Positions 23,237 through 34,069 of a DNA stretch of 64,000 bases are shown in pieces. The notes under the pieces are model-generated. The model was not told the DNA's origin. It searched no databases and was given only the letters and a program-made list of their open reading frames with translations. The position numbers and the translations under genes are program-made. The stretch is from Mytilus californianus (lineage: Eukaryota > Mollusca > Bivalvia > Mytilida > Mytilidae), in assembly GCF_021869535.1 (NCBI RefSeq), contig NW_026262734.1, positions 81,468,339-81,532,338 of the forward strand, written 5' to 3'. How positions within the stretch are numbered: the first letter of the stretch is position 1; every line of letters starts with the position of its first letter.

Positions 23237-23298
23237 AGAAACCATTATTACCAAAGAAGCCAAAAAGGAGGCTCAATTGTAATAATGGATACACAATA

Positions 23299-23950
23299 CT
23301 GTAATTGTACCCATTTTCGCGGGTACTTATTTTCGCGAATTGTGTATTTCAAACAAGTTCGAGGGTATTTATTTTCGCGATTTTTTCCCGAAAATAAAAT
23401 AAAAGAAATCGTTTCACTATTATAATTATTGTCTCGTGTGTCAATATCAACTTTATTAAAAGTAAATGGGTAAATAGCCATCGGGTAAACTGTATTTAGT
23501 AACTTTGGTTATTTGTAAATAATCGTCGTGTGTATTTATTTGTGCTTGATTTATTTTCATAAAATCTAATTATAATTGCAATTTTGTTTGTTATCAAATG
23601 AGTACAGTAAAACTTTCTAAAACATTGTTTGCTTCTATACACATATGTTTGTAAATCAATCAATAACTACAATAAAAAAGTCATATGGTTCAAGGTAACC
23701 TTGAGCCGTTATTGTTTCTTTGATCTTAAATTGGTTTCTACTGGTCACCTATTGATATTAATTTATTTTGTTTATTTAACGGATTAAAAGGTTTATAAAC
23801 ATGTCATGTCATCGATGTAAGGTGCATAGATGAACAGTAAGTTTTCAGTTGAATGGTTGGATTTAAATTCGCATGTATTTATTTCGCGATAATATATCAA
23901 CCGCGAAATTCGTGAATATAAATACACCGCGAAAATAAGTACAATTACAG
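23299..23950. mobile_element. TA-flanked MITE with TTTTCGCG inverted ends
   Basis: Terminal inverted repeats CTGTAATTGTACCCATTTTCGCGGG (left) and the reverse complement of the right end, CTGTAATTGTACTTATTTTCGCGG, are flanked by TA on both sides (23297-23298, 23951-23952), the target duplication of Tc1/mariner-type elements. 652 bp, no transposase. It sits exactly between the minus-strand RT relic and the 5' part of the Penelope-like relic, so it marks the junction. Confidence 0.75.
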
Positions 23951-23952
23951 TA

Positions 23953-25530
23953 TTATAAAGACAAGATCTTGGAACAATTAAATGATAGGACATATTATAA
24001 ACAAATAGAGGAAAGCATTGACGAGAAGGCCATGCGAACCATCAGCACATTGATTTCAAAATACTGCAATAGCATAACAGATAAAGAAGAAGATTTTCTG
24101 TAGAACTTTGAGATAAAAAAATAGTTACTTCTGTGTTTTGCCAAAGATCCATAAAAGTCTACAAATTCAAAAGCCATTTCACAACAACAAGAGGAGTATA
24201 TTACTTTGAACTCACCAAGTGACTATAAGTTTAAACCTATTGTTGCCGAAGGTCCAACACATCGCTTAAGTAATTTTATAGACATAACACTTAAACCGCT
24301 CTGTCAACATGTTCCAAGTTTTATTCAGGATGACTTAGAATTCCTTAACCACTCATCTACTCATATTGAGGATAATTGTTTATTTATAAGTTTTGATGTG
24401 ACCAGTTTGTACAACCAACATTTCCCATCGATTAGGAGTTGATGCTACATAATTCTGTTTGGACAAACATGGAAACACACTAAACCCTCGCTTCCCGTAT
24501 TTATTTCGTCTTCATGCCTTGATAATTATCTTAGAACATAATTCTTTTTATTTTAACGACCAAAACTACTCACAGATATCTGGAACAGCAATTGGAACTA
24601 AGATTGCACCAACATATGCAACGCTAGTATTGGGATTTATTGAACATAAAATGTACGAGATGTTAGAAATTGAGTTTGACATCGAATATTCAGCTAACAT
24701 ACGAGAACAATGGAATATTTTTTAGATGACTTTATAATCTGAAATAAAACCGACAAAAAACTACATACTTCCCATAGACTCATCGATAACATCAATCCTG
24801 CAATAAAATTTACCATTGCAAGGAGCACCACTGAACTGCCATTTCTAGATATACTGGTGACTAAAATCAACGGAGAAATCTCAACAGATATCTACTACAA
24901 ACCAACAGACACACATTAATATTTGGATTTCCGATCATGTCACCCCTCACACACTAAGAGAATTATTCCCTTCTGTCTTGCGAGACGGCTGTTTTTGATA
25001 GATAGCAATACAGAAAAAAGAGAATAACGCTTAAAGGAACTATCGTACTTTTTAAGGGGACAAAATTATCAAAAATATCTAGTAAATCGTGGTATTGAAA
25101 AGGCAAAGTCGATACCACTTTCGGAGTTGAGGAAATCAGTACGACAAGAAATGGACAATACTGTTATACCTTTTGTTAGAACACAAAATCCATTCACCCT
25201 AACAGGTACAGCGTTATACACACACATTTGCCTATATTACACAAACAGGAAAATATAAAGACACTTTTTCCTGCAAAGTCATTGCTTAAAAGTAAAAAAT
25301 AAACCCAAAATCCTTAGAAGATTCTTACACGAGCAAGATTTGAATGGAGAAATGTGCAGAAATTTTCAGCAAAACGGTGAAAAGATAAAAGGTGTGGTCT
25401 GTGCAAATATATTCACGTTAGTTCCAAACTGGAATTATCAAGTGTAAAAACAATTACACCGAACAGAAATCTAAACTGTGGTTCAGAAAACCACATATAT
25501 TGTGTAGTTTGCAACAATTGCAAAGAATGT
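23953..25530 (+). pseudogene. Penelope-like element: reverse transcriptase and C-terminal relic
   Basis: Plus-strand blocks in order: YYKDKILEQLNDRTYYKQIE (23953), KFKPIVAEGPTHRLSNF (24229-24279), LFISFDVTSLYNQ (24381), YSQISGTAIGTKIAPTYATL (RT motif B, about 24568-24627), FLDDFII-type region (24720), ELPFLDILVTKINGEISTDI (24835), then, with a Q-to-stop change, the motif following THQYLDF, and CHPSHTKRIIPFCLARR (24941). After that VIPFVRTQNPF and a decayed region with CGxCK-like blocks follow. The H-x-x-SH-TKR and Cys-rich end are typical of Penelope-like proteins before their GIY-YIG nuclease, which is largely lost here. Multiple stops (24104, 24440, 24723, 24917 and later) show that it is dead. 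Confidence 0.85.
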
Positions 25531-25534
25531 ATAA

Positions 25535-25990
25535 GAAATAATAAGTGGTATAATTGCCAATGAGACAACTCTCCACCAGAAACCAAAGGACATAGAAGTT
25601 ATCAACTATAGGTCAACGCGCGGCCTTCAACAATGAGCAAAACCTATACTGCATAGTCAGCTATAAAAGCCCCCGAATGACAAATGTAAAATAATTTAAA
25701 CGAGAAAACTAACGGTCTGATTTATGTAAAAACAATGAACGAAATACAAATATGATACACAGCAATAAACAACCACTGAATTAAAGGCTCCTAACTTGGG
25801 ACAGGCGCATACAGAATCTGGCGGGGTTAAACATGTAAGCGGGCGACCAACCCTCCCCTTATCCTGGGACAGTAGTGCAATATAAAACACAAGAAATGCA
25901 CAAAACAATAAACCAAAAAAAATCATATTCTACAGCAACAAACAACAACCACTCAATTACAGGCTCCTGACTTAAAACTTGGTACATTGG
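25535..25990 (+). repeat. Mussel dispersed repeat family A2, with duplicated tail
   Basis: Starts AATAAGTGGTATAATTGCC and runs through the whole A2 block order to CCTGGGACAGTAGTGCAATA (25895). A second partial tail (ACAGCAACAAACAACAACCAC ... GGCTCCTGACTT) follows at 25910-25985, so part of the unit is duplicated. Open frames at 25696-25926 and 25859-26101 are repeat-derived. Confidence 0.75.
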
Positions 25991-26490
25991 ACGAACGGGA
26001 AATTTGTAACGCGAACGAATCCGAGTTCTTAGAGAAAACATGAAGGATTCTAGCACAAGAATGATCAATTGAAATGAACGTCTAGAAGTGCGAAAGTACA
26101 ATATTCAGTGTTCCCATTTTACAAAATGAGCGTAACAAATGAATTTAAAAGACTTGCTAAAGAGTCTCATTTTATAAATATTTCTACACCAAAGGTAAAT
26201 TGTGCTGCTTAGCCTCGAAATAATTAAGAAATATGTGTAATGCGAATTACTCCCCTTTTCATTATCATAACGTCCTAAGCCATCGTCGTTGACGGCGTCG
26301 CTAGAGACAACAATTTCATTCGCCTGAGGAGTATTAGGAGGGAGGAATCATTAGCGAACATTATGTGATTTTTATTGTGATTTTGAATATTTACTAAATG
26401 TAGTCTATTGCAAATTTTTTCTTTTATTTATATATATCTGTACACAGTGGAGCTTACAAATTAATTCTATAAAAAGTCTAAAGATTTTCG
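25991..26490. other. Intron, no gene seen
   Basis: No exon or named repeat. A GC-richer patch at about 26270-26345 (GTCGTTGACGGCGTCGC) stands out from its surroundings but shows no motif. Confidence 0.4.
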
Positions 26491-26499
26491 TCTTACTAT

Positions 26500-26725
26500 G
26501 TGACAACTTTCCGACAGGCGTTCTCCATCGAATACCCTGTGGTTATACAGGGCTAACACCATAGTTTATATATACTTCGTCTCAAATTCAGCCCAACAAT
26601 GTTAGATCTGCAAATTTGCGTTAGGAAATTTGTTGTTCTCCCCTCAGCGGGATTCGAACCCCTGCATCTGAGACATCGTGGCAACAGTGCCTGCACTGTG
26701 TCCATATCTTTTAAAGGAGAGGTTG
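26500..26725 (-). repeat. SINE-like repeat with tRNA-type B box
   Basis: The reverse complement reads GCACTGTTGCCACGATGTCTC, then GGGGTTCGAATCCCGCTGAG (a good polymerase III B box, about 26640-26660), then GAACAACAAATTTCC and the block CCTGTATAACCACAGGGTATTC. An A box is not clear. It is immediately followed by a decayed family A fragment (26725-26870). Confidence 0.6.
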
Positions 26726-26870
26726 AATGATTGCCAATAATACAACTATCCACAAAGAACAAAAGGAAAATGATGTGAACAGGTCACCATGCAGTCTTCA
26801 AAAATAAACAAAATCTACATTATATAGTAAGGTATAAAGGCTCCGGAAGACACAATGTGATATAAAATAA
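26725..26870 (+). repeat. Family A, decayed fragment
   Basis: ATGATTGCCAATAATACAACTATCCAC, CAGTCTTCAAAAATAAACAAAATCTAC and GGTATAAAGGCTCC follow the family A2 order at low identity. Confidence 0.55.
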
Positions 26871-27205
26871 AACCAACGACCCAAAAAATTAAAAAAATAG
26901 TAGCCAGTAACAAGCATTTACCAATATCTCTAAAACCGCGATGTTTTGGCAGTTATACACCTGTTTTGAATAACAATTTAGAAATGTCACTTAGGTACGC
27001 TTTACTATTCCTTACAATGCTGACCCGGGGAAATTTGTACAAAAAATAAGAAAAAACAAATCAAAGCATGGAAATATTACTTGCGGTAATTCAAACCCCG
27101 ATATTGTATAACGTTCTACCAAATTTAGTAAGTATACAATTTTGAAAAGCTCTTTCCCTATTAGAAAGTTTTTAGGAGTTTCCCTATAACACTAAAAACA
27201 TTCAC
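26871..27205. other. Intron, no gene seen
   Basis: No recognisable feature. Confidence 0.4.
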
Positions 27206-27213
27206 GCATTTAA

Positions 27214-27966
27214 GGATGTACACTTCTGGGGAGTCAAAAATTTCTAGAATTAAACTTTTTTTCTTAACCTGATTTTTGGTTTTATCTCACTATAAAAAAT
27301 AATTGGTGAAGAAAAAATCATATGGTGGTGCCCTTCTTTTATTGCTACGGCCATTTGAAATTATCCAATTTTGATGATTTTCTCATTATTCATCAATTGT
27401 TTTCCATTTTTGGGCTATTATCATGAAAAAAATCACAGTTTCACAATTAAACTTTTTTTCATACTTTCACAAAAGATGAAGTGGACCAATCTGAATAAAT
27501 TCAACTTGAAAAAATTATAGGTAGGTGTTAATATAAGAAAGTTTTATAAAATTTTGCTGCTTTTTCGTGCCAAAGTTACCACGCTGTCAATTTTGTAAAT
27601 ATGGGATTTTTCTCTTTTTTTAGAACAAAAAGCATATTATTTCAACTCCTTTGTTATAAATGATTGAAAAAATACATATCTGAAAAAACTGAACAGAAAA
27701 AAATTGATATGGGTTGTACATGTTTCTGGTAAAATCATTTCTTGTACCCCTCACCCATTTTCTCGACATTTGGCTAATGAGACTGACTTGATTGGTTAAA
27801 AAATTCAAAAATTTTATTACTCAAAAACTACTTATTGTAAATACACAATTTTTATTACAGAGTTAAGTTTGATTATAATATTTTTAAAATTCATTGATAT
27901 TTTCCACTTGTATCACATGTTTTGGAAATAATGGAGACTGAAACATCACGTCAGAGGAATACATCC
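27214..27966. mobile_element. TTAA-flanked non-autonomous DNA element
   Basis: Left end GGATGTACACTTC after TTAA (27210-27213) and right end ...GGAATACATCC before TTAA (27967-27970) form a short inverted repeat (GGATGTA) with an exact TTAA target duplication. About 750 bp, very AT-rich, no transposase. Same target preference as the element at 20433-20823 but a different interior. Confidence 0.6.
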
Positions 27967-27974
27967 TTAATGTA

Positions 27975-28970
27975 TGTGATATGCAACCCCTAAGGTTTAC
28001 TAACTACGTATATTCGGTATGGAACTATTAATTACACATAACTAACTCAACTTCGAAGGCTGAAAGAACAACATATCTCTCATTTCTTAGAAATAGCTTA
28101 GGCGAGTTATTTTGATCGGGTAAAATTCGAACTAAAAAGAAATAAATCGTTGTTCCGTTTTTTTAAGTCGTTAAAGTATAACATAAAAACAGAGGTGATC
28201 GACCTTGGAACACTAAACATTTCATGTTGTTTACTTTTTCTTATATTCTCGCAATTGCATGTTTTTGTGGGTTAAAACATAATCGGCCAAACTCTTGTAT
28301 ATATTCACCATAGCAATTTATGTTAATGGGATACTAGATATGACCAGTGTTTTTGTACCCTCAAATTTAGGAATCAGTAGTTTATCGATGTTCAAAACTC
28401 ATAAATCGATTAAGAAATTAGAAATCACGGTAACAATAAAAATAAGGGAATCGCACGAACTCGAACGCGAGACCGGGTGAGTCGACAGTTTAAACGCCCC
28501 ATGATATACATACATTAAGCGCTATGCGAATCAACCATCAGCCAAATGTCACAATCGGGAAAATACACAATCGATAAAATAAATGATCCGAGTATCCTGG
28601 CATTTTAAGATATCAGACCGTAAAATTATTGCGCTAATGGTTTGAGACACAGGCAAATATTTCCGGTTAAGAATGTGATTGTGAATGTAGAAGAGAGGCA
28701 GAAGTTATAAAAGGGGTATTCAAACGCACTTTATTAGACAAACTGGCAACTTCAGGACATACAAGTTATGTAGTGTCGATCTTAATCGTTCTTCCTCATA
28801 ACTCAGTTGGAGCTGTTTTTGTTTAAGGACATCACCTGTTTATAAAGTAAACAAAACGAGAACATGCACGAGCGTAACGTATTAAAAAGTTTTACAAAAA
28901 TACATAAGGTATGGTGTAGGAATAAGAATTCACCATGTAGTTAAGTTTTTGAACTGGAGGACTGTTATTT
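27975..28970. other. Intron, no gene seen
   Basis: No exon with splice signals and no repeat I can name. Confidence 0.4.
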
Positions 28971-28974
28971 TCCG

Positions 28975-29335
28975 AGGGTATCACCAGCCCAGTAGTCAAG
29001 ACTTCGATATTGGCATGAAAATACGGATATTGTTTTATTAAGATTTGATGTTACACAATTTTGAAATTATTTCAAATTAAAGAATATATTTCTCCCTCAT
29101 GCAAAGTTCTGCCCGGCTTTGTCTATACTTTCTAAACTGTTAGGCTTGCATTATTTTTTGTAATTGTTTTAGCATTACTGAAAAGATATTTTTTGGCAAA
29201 ATGCGCATCTTGTGCGGTAAAATTGGTACAGTAAACAAGGTAACTGTTTTTGAAATTAATGAGAACAACACGTTATTAATTTCATGCATCCGAAGCGCTT
29301 TTCTAGATTTACCTTCATCAGGAACTTGAAGTAAT
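28975..29335. repeat. Retrozyme-like repeats: decayed type 1 unit joined to intact-core type 2 hammerhead
   Basis: The left part (plus orientation) has GAGGGTATCACCAGCCCAGTAG and a decayed ribozyme site near 29176-29215 (ATGCGCATCTTGTGCGGTAAAATTGGTA). The right part, 29270-29330, is the opposite-strand type 2 hammerhead. The two families are therefore adjacent and inverted relative to each other. Confidence 0.6.
29284..29325 (-). ncRNA. Candidate hammerhead ribozyme (type 2)
   Basis: On the minus strand: GTTC (29325-29322) pairs with GGAT (29291-29288) as a short stem I. The catalytic box CTGATGA is 29321-29315. A weak stem II AGG...TCTA spans 29314-29304. GAA is 29303-29301. The palindrome AAGCGCTT (29300-29293) is stem III, and the expected cut follows C29292 (TTC). 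The core bases are all present, but stem I is only 4 bp with wobbles and stem II is poor, so activity is less likely than for 21100-21147. At least six decayed relatives occur in the window (12233, 17212, 18144, 29905, 38056, 44376). Confidence 0.6.
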
Positions 29336-29339
29336 CTGG

Positions 29340-30690
29340 TATTGTTTTTTGCACAGATTTTTGGTGAAAAATATTGTTTATATTGGTAGCATCACAACCA
29401 TTATAAGCGTACGTATTTTCATTATCTTTGGAAGTAGTGTTTTTGATTTGTATAGGCTGGGATTATCTATTTCCATTAGTATGGCAACGAATCTATTATT
29501 TTTCCTATCAATAAGTGTTTTGGACCTCTTAAAACCTAAAATACTAGAAATCGTACATTGGTGTGTGTGTGTGTCCTAGTTATTGATATGAATAGCCATG
29601 GCTGTTTAACTGAATTTAAATTAAAATATGTACAAAATTAGAATGTTGAAACTTCAGAAACCTAAGGTGGCAAGTGTACGATTGATTATTTCAACACTTC
29701 TACAAAAAAAAAATCGATTATTTCCTGAAATAAATACTGAAACAGATATTGTTTTCCAACTTTTGAGATCACAAACTTTTAAGAAATTTGACCGTTTGAA
29801 ATTTAACATAATACGATTTTATCTACATTATTAACATTACAGTGTTTTTTAAATGAACAAGCTGTGTAGGAGTAGGTCTAACGAAAGACAACAACACTTT
29901 ATAAATTTCGTGTGTACGAAGAGCTTTCCTGTGTTAATCCTCACATGTAACGCTCAAATCTAAACATTTGAAAGCGAATTAAGTGAAAAGTTCAAATAAT
30001 GCCTACAGTTAAATTTATACATACAAATACGGAATATCCATCGAAGAACAATTAACCTTGGGACGAATTGATCAGTCAACATGTTCCATTAATAAAGTCA
30101 GTATCCTTCCCTCAAACAACATTGTCCAAATCAGCAATTCCCAAAGAAATCGTCTCACAACCAAAACAGATAATCTCTCAATATATATGTACCCCTATTA
30201 TTATACTTTTATTTTTCTATCCATTGATGATTCCAATTAATCCCCCCCACACACACAAAGCTTTAAAGATTCGATCTAAATGATGCCATACTGCCAAGAG
30301 CATATTTGAGAAGACCTGCAAAGTGTATGTATGGTTATTGTCTTACTCTTTCACATTTAACCCTTGAACCTATTTAAAATCTCAAACCTTCATCTAATGT
30401 TCGGTAATGTAAAACATTACCAACTTTCTTTGATGCTGTTGCACCATCATCATAATCAAATGTAAACAGTATTTTACATCAATTCTTAATAGCGCGGTCT
30501 CAATATCTGTCTGACAAAAACGCACTTTAATTTCACATTCCAAACTAAAAGACAAATTGAAAGAATTGGTCCTGCTTTGTTTCATAAAAAAATGGCTAAC
30601 GTAGATATAAGTATCTTGTCTTCGGTAATTTGAAATCGTATTTTGAAAAAAAAAAATCATACTGATTCAAACAAAAATTTCTCTGACTCT
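29340..30690. other. Intron, no gene seen; decayed type 2 hammerhead at 29905-29960 (minus)
   Basis: 29905-29960 retains the pattern of the type 2 repeat (GTACGAAGAGCTTTCC...AACGCTCAAATC) in reverse with the core destroyed. A GT dinucleotide run lies near 29562-29575 and a C-run plus (CA)n near 30242-30258. The open frame at 30394-30660 was tested as an exon and rejected. Confidence 0.45.
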
Positions 30691-30695
30691 TCATG

Positions 30696-30960
30696 TCAAG
30701 GAACAGTAAATGGGCTATGTCACAGATTTTGGTAAAATTTTGCATACAACTATAACTGAAAATTGAAAAAAATAATGTATTAATCTCTTTTATTATCTGA
30801 AATATTACTGATTGGATTCTTTCATATATGTGAACATTTGTACAGAAACCACATAAATTCGGCGAAAAACCTTCTTAAATGTGTCTAAAAATCATCAAAT
30901 CTCTAATTTCATGTAGTTTTACAAATAACCCTTTTTCACATTATTTTTGCTTTCCGTCAT
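30696..30960. repeat. Half copy of the 15.5-kb MITE
   Basis: TCAAGGAACAGTAAATGGGC, TATGTCACAGATTTTGGTAAAATTTTGCATACAA and CCACATAAATTCGGCGAAAAA are collinear with one arm and the centre of the element at 15539-16050. The second arm is missing. Confidence 0.65.
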
Positions 30961-31072
30961 GATTTCACAGGAAAAATTAATGACTGGAATGAAAGAAAAT
31001 CGTATAATTAGTTCAACGACAAATTTTAAACTAACATTCTAATCGGACATTCTGTTTTCTAAACTTACATAC

Positions 31073-31135
31073 CTATTTTTAATATCTTTGCAATCTTGTC
31101 CGGAATCCATGGATTCAGGAAGAAAACAATAAAGA
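31073..31135 (-). CDS. Receptor-like gene, exon 6: second half of transmembrane helix and stop-transfer
   Basis: A 63-nt exon with acceptor GTGTGTTTCAG and donor G|GTATGT, phase 1 to phase 1. Joined to exon 5 it reads V-FIVFFL and then NPWIPDKIAKILKI, so the hydrophobic helix begun in exon 5 is completed to 20 residues and followed by three lysines, a standard stop-transfer arrangement for a type I membrane protein. The alternative phase (from the upstream acceptor of exon 5) is also open and reads GLYCFLPESMDSGQDCKDIKN, ending at a stop two codons into exon 7. Confidence 0.72.
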
Positions 31136-31389
31136 CTGAAACACACAAATGAAAAGACGTATGATGTACATTTGCACACTTGCCCAGCTAAGCATGAGTT
31201 TTACTGCCGAATCGATGAAGTCTAGAGGACTTCTTTTCCGTTCCCAAAACCAATTTTTTGTTTGATATAATATGATGTGTATTTCAATGTCCACCACGTC
31301 TATTTTCAAGGTTTGTAATGTATACAGTCAATCGTATTTAAGAATCGTTTCGAGCACCATTTATTAGTGATGTCAAATTGAACAGTTTT

Positions 31390-32221
31390 GCTAACCGGTT
31401 ATTCGGAAATCTTTTGACCGAATAACCCGGTTAACCGGCAGTTATTTTGAAGATTTGTTTACACTCTATAAATCCATGGTTTTATGATACAATGAACTGA
31501 AGTTTATCCTTGCGCATTATAAAGGCCTGGATTTGAGCGTTCCTGTTGAAGTTTTACTTTTAACAATCCAATACTACCCTATCGACTATGGCGTTTGTAA
31601 TAACTTAAGATGAAAATAGTTCGGATTTAGGTGAACTGACAAAGTCTGAAACCGACGATTGTTTCATTTTCTCTGGTGGCTTCTGTGAATTTTTTTTTAA
31701 TTAGATATGATTAAGCATGTCAGTCGTACCCCCAGTATACATTAATTCCATTCACATAATTTGAATGTCGCAATTTTTTATTAGGTATTTCGCTTTAAGT
31801 ATTACCAAGCGTTTGGCGATGGATGTGGCATACTTACACGTCAGTCTAAACAATAATAAATCAAAGTTAAATAATGAACAAAATCGTAATATTTAATCAG
31901 CTTACAACTGTACAAGATATATGTATGCTAACTATGTTTACTTTAAATCTTGCCCCGAGCTGATAGATAAGTTGTCTTTATGCTAATTAATTTTGTAAAG
32001 ATTGGAATGTTTTCAAGGTTAATAATAGTAATCAATATACTGGACAATCGATCAGTCAAATTAAGTACCAAGATAATAATTTTAAGAATCAACAAAATTA
32101 ATCAATGATTTCAATACACATTTAAATCAAATTAATTAAAATTTCAAAAAATGGTCAGGTTAACCGGTTAAATTTTTTGGTATTCGATATTCGGTCCTTC
32201 CGACGGTTAACCGGTTAACGC
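31390..32221. mobile_element. Possible non-autonomous DNA element with TTAACCGGTTAA ends
   Basis: The left end GCTAACCGGTTATTCGG and the reverse complement of the right end, GCGTTAACCGGTTAACCG, are similar, and both ends are themselves rich in AACCGGTT palindromes; the left end also has an internal hairpin (TAACCGGTTATTCGG facing CCGAATAACCCGGTTA, 31392-31434). The 0.83-kb interior is AT-rich and non-coding. Subterminal CCGGTT clusters are seen in some hAT-type elements; no target duplication is evident. A fragment of a type 2 hammerhead repeat (TTTGAGCGTTCCTG, 31533) lies inside. Confidence 0.5.
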
Positions 32222-32412
32222 TACTTTATATCTATTACTTGTCTGTCTAAACCTATACATGACTGGAAATTATATTCTACACAATGAATCGAATTTAATA
32301 ATTCAATCTCTAAAACAAACGACAATGACTCACGAAATAAATAACTACTGAGTCTGTTCAGCATATGCACGTTTTAAAGTATTAATTATGATTTTATGTC
32401 GTAATACTACTA

Positions 32413-32680
32413 GGGGCCTCGGTGGCCGAGTGACCTAAGTAGTCGAACTACTGTATCACTAGCCTGTCAACACGGAGGTTATGAGTTCGATTCCGCTACG
32501 TGGCAGGTGCGTTCGACTCCAATCTTAATTGACTAGGATTGTTAGTTTTCCTACCGGAGGTCGATGGTTTTCTCCGAGCAATCCGGCTTCCTCCATAAAA
32601 AAACTGACTGCCGCGAAATAGCGCAATAATGATGAAATAGATATTGTTAAACACAAAGCAATCAATCAATCAATCAACCA
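32413..32680 (+). mobile_element. tRNA-derived SINE with conserved molluscan 3' domain
   Basis: Starts GGGGCCTCGGTGGCCGAGTG (A box TGGCCGAGTG), then a B box in GGTTATGAGTTCGATTCC (about 32478-32495). The body ends with ACTGCCGCGAAATAGCGC and GATATTGTTAAACAC, similar to the 'GCTGAAAGTGGCGTTAAACAC' end of widespread molluscan SINEs, followed by a simple (AATC)n tail. The tRNA part resembles a Ser/Leu-type tRNA but is not a functional tRNA gene (no proper acceptor stem). Confidence 0.8.
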
Positions 32681-32689
32681 TGATTATAC

Positions 32690-33680
32690 TACAGAATTCT
32701 TGATTATTCCGTTCAATCTTTAATATTGCTTTTCTCTAACGTTATCAATAATCCGTTACTATAATATATTAAATTTCATACAATTGGTGAAAAGTATAAA
32801 AGATCATAACACATTTAGTCTGTATATAAATATAAAAGGATGTGTTATTACATTCCTCTGAAAAAAATGTTGTTTTGCTACCGGAGTATTTAGCAAGATT
32901 AACGCCATCTTAAGTCATTTATAATATCAAGTGGCCTCTTTTGATATTATGTTAACGATGAATGCTAAAGAAATAATTCAATAAAAAAAATTTAATATGG
33001 TCAATTTCTGAAAATATACATTTGAAAGGTCACAAAATTTATGATTTTATTGTGACTGGAATGAAGTTATGCATATATTTCAAAAAAAAAGAAGGAAAAG
33101 GTAAAAATAAGAAATTGCCTTATTCCATATTAAAGTGGTGAATGGAGATAACAAATATGCTTTAGACCTAATGTTTAAAATAAGATTCGCATTAACTTCA
33201 GGTATAATGACCGTCTAATTATAATATGTATCGAATAATAAACATATGTTAATAGATAGGTCTACCCAAAATAAATGTTGAGTGGACATACAAAAATAGC
33301 ATTTAAATGCCTTTTCTCAGACCTGTCTTTGTATTGGCCAATAACATATCCACCTTTCCCAAAATCATGCGTAGTCAAAAAGTGTTTACGCCTAATATTT
33401 CGAACAATACGAAATCCCTCAATTTCTCTTCAAAATACCTTTTTACATAGCATACAGTTTTATTCAGCAACCAGGTTAACCTCATTTCCCCCGAATATAA
33501 CAATCGAGAATCCCATCCATCCTTTCAATATATAATGTACTAGAAATCGCATGCCTTACAAGATTATTATTCTGAATTCCAAAAGGCTGCTTATGAGGAA
33601 GAATTTGCTTCAATGAAACTAGAAAAGTCGATTCATGTTTTTCGAAAATTTGTAAACATTTACCAGTCCTTTTAGAATAT
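32690..33680. other. Intron, no gene seen
   Basis: No splice-supported open frame or named repeat. Confidence 0.4.
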
Positions 33681-33684
33681 AAAA

Positions 33685-34012
33685 ATAAGAAGATGTGATA
33701 TGATTGCAATGATACAACTCTCCCCCAAAGACCAAATGACATAGAATTTAACAACTAAAGGTCATAGTACGGCCTTCAACAATGAGCAAAACCCATACTG
33801 CATAGTTAGCTATAAAAGGCCCCGAAATGACAAAATGTAAAACAATTCACACGAGAAAACGAACGGACTGAATTATGTACAAAACAATGAACGAAAAAAC
33901 AAATATACAGCAACAAACGACAACAACTGAATTACAGGCTCCTGACTTGGGAAAGGCAAATACAGAATGTGGTGGAGTTAAACTAGCTTGTTGGCGCCAA
34001 ACCCTTCCCATA
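33685..34012 (+). repeat. Mussel dispersed repeat family A2
   Basis: ATAAGAAGATGTGATATGATTGC, ACGGCCTTCAACAATGAGC, GGCTCCTGACTTGGGAAAGG and TTGTTGGCGCCAAACCCTTCC in family order. It abuts the 5'-truncated retroelement that starts near 34070. Confidence 0.75.
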
Positions 34013-34069
34013 AGAAGTCCATAAATAATAATGAATCTTATTTTCATATGAGTCGGAGTTCTTTCAGAC

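Noticed and set aside
30394..30660. 88-codon minus-strand frame with acceptor-like TTTTTGTCAG and G|GTAATG
   Set aside because: Phase 1 reading hits a stop at once; the open frame is phase 0 and cannot join the neighbouring exons.
32413..32500. tRNA-like sequence (A and B boxes)
   Set aside because: No pairing acceptor stem and a SINE body and tail follow, so it is a tRNA-derived SINE, not a tRNA gene.
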